From Chara braunii (Eukaryota; Streptophyta; Charophyceae; Charales; Characeae): 33,263 nucleotides of DNA. The DNA lies in contig BFEA01000153.1 of NCBI GenBank assembly GCA_003427395.1, positions 406,450 to 439,712 on the forward strand. Direction: 5' to 3'. A program made the position numbers and the translations under genes. This document shows, in pieces, positions 30,051 to 33,263 of this stretch (positions are counted from its first letter, which is position 1; each line of letters begins with the position of its first letter). The notes beneath the pieces were generated by a model. It saw only the letters and a list, made by a program, of their open reading frames with translations. It made no database searches and was not told the origin of the DNA.

Positions 30051-30848
30051 CTAATCCTCGAGGAAACGGACAGTAAATTCGCAAACCTTATCAGACACGA
30101 CAGCGAAGTGCTTCAACACTCTCATGAAAAACCAAATAGGAAAGTCCTCCTTCACGAGCTCCTGCCAGAGCGTCAGTACCCTTCGCGGGATCTCGGATCG
30201 GACCGTTGTATTCTTATCAATTCCATGTAGGTAATTGCTCATAACTGCGTTTTTTTGGTCTCTTGCATCCCCAATATGCAAATGACTTCTCGTTGTGGAC
30301 CCTCAGAAGTTTCAACGACCGGATACAATCTTGATTTTTCGACAATTGTATACACCTTACTAGGTAAGGAAACATACCGGATGTCCAGACATGACATTGT
30401 AGAAAATTTAAAGTCCCACTTTTGTCGCCGGTACGCTTCAGAACTAACATACCAGGGTAAGTACAATAAAACTTTCGCAGTAAACGATCGTTCAGGTCTC
30501 CTGCCTTGGTAGCTACGACCAACATCACATCATAAACTAACCTATTGTGAAACAAACACCGTAAGTACCTACCCATGCTTTATATGAATTGAAATTCGCA
30601 AAATGAGCACATAATACAGCCCAAAGGTGGACTCGTCGTTTTACATATGTGGATATCGATCACCTTGTGCAGCAAGACATCAGTTGTCTTGGTATAGGTA
30701 TGCCGAAGCTCAAGCCTGATGAAAGCCAAAATCTCAAGAAATTTCTTGCACCTCCAATGGTCACTCCCTGTCGTTTTCCCGAATGACGCACCCTTCCCCC
30801 TCATGTTGACCCTAATCATCGTCCGCCTCTTCGATAGGTGGAAATCAA

Positions 30849-32142
30849 CAACAGAAAAAATTCCTAGAATTAAATAATCATTCTAGAGTAAAATTACATT
30901 CTAAATTTTAAATTTTCATTCCATCAGAGTAACCAGCCCGTACGTACGGAGGCCCTCAGGCGGACCTCCGTACGTTCGGGCGTTCAGGGTCCCGTGCGGG
31001 GCCCGAACCCGACGGCGTTCCGCCGACCCTAAAAGTTATTTCGGGGCCTAAAAAAAAACAAAAATTTCTAAATTTTTTTCTATGAGTTCTCTATGACCCA
31101 AGGTACATGCTAAAAATTTTCAAGTCATTTGGCTTAGCGAAATAAGAATTAAAAATCGCAAAAGATGGCGGTGTTAAAACGTGCTCGCCCACGTTTTTTT
31201 TCATTTTTGACTTTTTGTTTTCACTTTAGTTCGGGGTCCAAACAATGTTATTATTTTTTAAAACTTTTTTAGTGGGTTTTGTATTATGTGAAGTACACAT
31301 CTGTAAATTTTCAGGGCATTAAGATATGTCAAAAGAAAATAAAAACTCGCCAAAGATGGTGGTGTCGAAAACATGCTCGCGCACTCACTAAATTTAATTC
31401 TCTTTTTATTTTTATTTATTTTTATTATTAGTATTTGTTCTCTGTATTTTATTTTTATTTCAAATTTGCTAAGGAATTCGGACATAATGCTTAGGCAAAT
31501 CTTATTAAATCTATTTTTCTCCATAACATATATTGTTTTCATATTTTTTTGATGGTTTTTTTTTTTTTTTTTTTTTTGGGGGGGGGGTCCGCCTTCGGCC
31601 CGAACGGCCGAACGCATCCTGAAGGGGTCCCATACGTTCGGGCGTTCGGTTTTGGGCGTTCAGCCCGTCCCGAACGCCAGTCACCCTGCATTCCATTTTA
31701 AAAAATGTCATTCCAATTTTAAAATTTTCCGTCTTACTTGAAAACTTTCCTTCCAAAAATGGGATATCCCTTCGTATTTGAACTGCATGCTAGAGATGAA
31801 ATGAAAGTCTGGATGAGTTCATGAAATATTTTAATTGGACCGTCATTCTAAGTAAGGATTTTCAGTCATAAATAGGTTAATCCAATCTAAACTAGACTTT
31901 ATTTGTTGTAATAGAATGAAAGTCTAATGAAAACATTTCATAAACTCGTCCAGACTTACATTCCATCTTGAACAAATAGATGTAGTTGGAAGGGAAAGCT
32001 CATATTTAGACGGGAACTTATCAAATTGAATTGGAAATTTTAGATTTGGACAAACATTGAAATTGTAATTTATAAATATGAAGCATTTTTTTTTTATGAA
32101 AAGTTTTTTCAACTTTCATTTCTCATGGGAATGTTTCTGTTG
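30849..32142 (-). mobile_element. Foldback MITE, 522 bp without its insert, inside the RT pseudogene
   Basis: It begins CAACAGAAAAAATTCC at 30849 and ends GGGAATGTTTCTGTTG at 32142. It is the reverse orientation of 14884-15405. It holds a hAT MITE at 30925-31688; removing that and one 8-bp duplication leaves 522 bp, the same length as the copy at 14884. The inverted arms lie at about 31797-31852 and 31912-31970. It splits the reverse-transcriptase frame just downstream of palm motif A. Confidence 0.9.
30925..31688 (+). mobile_element. hAT-type MITE, 764 bp, with 8-bp TSD, nested in the foldback MITE
   Basis: It starts CAGAGTAACC (one change from CAGGGTAACC) and ends GTCACCCTG. It is flanked by cattccat at 30917-30924 and 31689-31696. 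The first ~110 bp closely match 4644-4755 (agcccgtacgtacgg). Both GCCAAAGATGG phrases are present (about 31156 and 31352). A T-run plus G-run near 31556-31588 accounts for much of its extra length. No coding capacity. Confidence 0.93.
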
Positions 32143-32560
32143 AATAACGCATTCAACAACCCGCATTACGTTAGTATGTGGTAGTTTGCTGAACATCTCC
32201 TATATATCAAAGAAGAATGTTGAGATCGCATACTCATGACCCAAACATGCCAAGCGCGTGTTGTATGCACCTAAGCGATCCGAAGTGTGATACAGCAGCT
32301 AAATTGAAATGCCACCTCTGGGGCATAGTAGACAACAAATGGTTCAGCGCACGTGAGACCAGAGGTCCTATCTTAACCATAGGTTTGCTAAAAGTCACAC
32401 AAATTGGTCTGTATCTTCTCTGGTCCTTATGTTTTGGCATGATATATGATGAACCTAACTTCCCGGATCTTTCCCATTTCACAAATTTGCTCAACACCAC
32501 GTCATTAACCTCTACCTTCATTTCCCTCAGCACTTCATGCTCCAGTGCACATATGATTCA

Positions 32561-32967
32561 GTAACCCGGATTAGAAACAAAAGTTGACATCAAACTATCG
32601 AAGAACGTATCAGGACATATTACCAGGGTTTCACCTAAATTCCGATCGAGAGGCGTAAGTACTTACCCCTCAAATCTTCGCTTAACCTCAACTTCTTGAC
32701 TCAAATGCAAACAATATCCAAGGTTCCAGACAGTTTCCGTTAAACACATAGATAGTCCCGCCGCATATATTTGAGGCGGATGCTTTCGACAATTCATGCA
32801 ACCCTCAAAACCAGCAGCAATTTCCTGTTGAAGAGTTAGCATCTTGACCTTCCTTAGTAGATGAGGGATATTATTTACGTTCGGTTAGAGGTCTTCAAAC
32901 TTATCTTCGGGTACTCACACTCACTCTGCCCGCCGACGTGACACAAGGTAAGTTAATGTGTGCGGTT
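32561..32967. other. Retroelement region upstream of the RT remnant, no readable frame
   Basis: Between the upstream terminal repeat and the reverse-transcriptase remnant. No intact frame. It contains a perfect 12-bp palindrome GTAAGTACTTAC at 32655-32666. Presumably it is the decayed N-terminal part of the element's protein, but I cannot recognise any motif. Confidence 0.4.
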
Positions 32968-33263
32968 CAAGTAGAAAACATCACGAGTTTCAGCATCACA
33001 TTCGTCTTAAAACAACAAGATCAAAGCGCACTTGTTTTAATTGCGTAATTGGAAAAAGTAGAGCTAAGGATTAGCGTCCCCGACCTATTTCGACAGTTAT
33101 CAGGCCGTCCTCATCAGGGGGTTTTCGTCGTCGCTCCCATACTAGTCACTCACCCTCTTCTGTTTTTCGGCATAGCTAACTTCGGGACACCAGCCGTGGT
33201 TCCAAGATGTTAGTCCTCTAGGTTGACAACTACATAATTCATGCTTAGATCGAAATCAAGTGG
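32968..33263 (-). mobile_element. Terminal direct repeat of the decayed retroelement, 5' copy, cut by window edge
   Basis: Direct repeat of 28853-29150, about 4.1 kb away, upstream of the minus-strand reverse-transcriptase remnant. It starts aagtagaaaacatcacgag and runs beyond the window. Differences from the other copy are scattered substitutions and small indels, consistent with an old insertion. Confidence 0.6.
33071..33118 (-). ncRNA. Hammerhead-ribozyme-like motif, 5' repeat copy
   Basis: On the minus strand: CCTGATGAG (33117-33111 holds the core CTGATGA), stem GACGG/CTGTC (33105-33109 and 33092-33096), then GAAA (33088-33091). This is the expected core order of a hammerhead. Compared with the other repeat, the central stem changes G-C to G·U and G·U to G-C, so pairing is kept. 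Stem I and a standard cleavage triplet are not clear, and activity is doubtful. Confidence 0.45.

Larger units (their letters stand above)
30051..32560 (-). pseudogene. Reverse transcriptase pseudogene, probably from a Penelope-like retroelement
   Basis: Minus-strand fragments occur in the order of a reverse-transcriptase domain. 32533-32234 has SSYIMPKHKDQRRYRPI, matching the N-terminal PKxKD..RYRPI region. At about 32214-32140 a different frame reads FDI-stop-EMFSKLPH, the palm motif A with its aspartate and an in-frame stop at 32200-32202. The frame is then cut by a MITE (30849-32142). It resumes at 30819-30580 with KTTSPPLGCIMCSFCEF, the region after the usual IPMG, which here reads DIHIC. 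30576-30217 has RLVYDVMLVV, where the family has two adjacent aspartates and this copy has Tyr-Asp, followed by FLQC. 30281-30051 is the tail. Frameshifts, a stop, an insertion and lost catalytic residues make it inactive. The terminal direct repeats support a retroelement; the Penelope-like assignment is inference. Confidence 0.7.

Noticed and set aside
28853-33263. Ordinary LTR retrotransposon (gag-pol with LTRs)
   Set aside because: No primer-binding site, polypurine tract, protease or integrase motif is visible. The RT motif style and hammerhead-like repeats fit Penelope-like elements better, though this is not settled.

Overview
This window looks like gene-poor, repeat-dense nuclear DNA from a eukaryote. 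The evidence is long pentanucleotide satellite arrays, A/T-rich spacers with homopolymer and (TG)n/(AATC)n tracts, several families of non-autonomous DNA transposons with target-site duplications, and a decayed retroelement. I see no intact protein-coding gene, no rRNA or tRNA gene, and nothing prokaryotic (no operons, no ribosome binding sites). I cannot name the species. The reverse-transcriptase remnant resembles a type I associate with algae and plants, but that is only a weak hint.

Layout. (1) 60-2825: pentamer satellite built from two words, AGTAG and AGTGTCGTAG, with a 366-bp higher-order duplication inside. (2) 2826-4015: insertion with GC-rich, roughly inverted ends and three composite microsatellite blocks. 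(3) 4016-8390: a short array, then an inverted-repeat element (4114-7399, TTAA on both sides) carrying three nested hAT-type MITEs, then another array. (4) 8391-11397: a degenerate ~210-bp tandem repeat followed by DNA with no recognisable feature. (5) 11398-23822: two tandem copies of a ~6.24-kb noncoding unit. (6) 23823-24860: nothing recognisable apart from a minor direct repeat. (7) 24861-28470: array, second copy of the TTAA-flanked element, array. (8) 28471-33263: truncated third copy, then a decayed retroelement with direct terminal repeats. Its reverse-transcriptase pseudogene is split by a foldback MITE, which is itself split by a hAT MITE.

The most interesting material is in the 6.24-kb unit. 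It carries about nine dispersed copies of a small hairpin with a TAAGTT loop, whose stem bases co-vary (CCA/TGG, CTA/TAG, CTG/CAG inside; CAGACCA, CAGATCA or GTCAGG outside). A separate set of hairpins at ~170-180-bp spacing shows compensatory changes between the two copies. Part of the unit (about 16200-17000 and 22440-23230) is much better conserved between copies than the rest. Together these suggest selection on RNA or DNA structure and a possible undescribed noncoding transcript.

The transposons give an unusually clear history. Four hAT MITEs have perfect 8-bp target duplications. Two foldback MITEs sit at different places in the two 6.24-kb copies, so each copy is the empty site for the other's insertion. 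The second TTAA-flanked element is the empty site for three MITEs in the first. The retroelement's terminal repeats contain a hammerhead-ribozyme-like motif, a feature known from Penelope-like elements.
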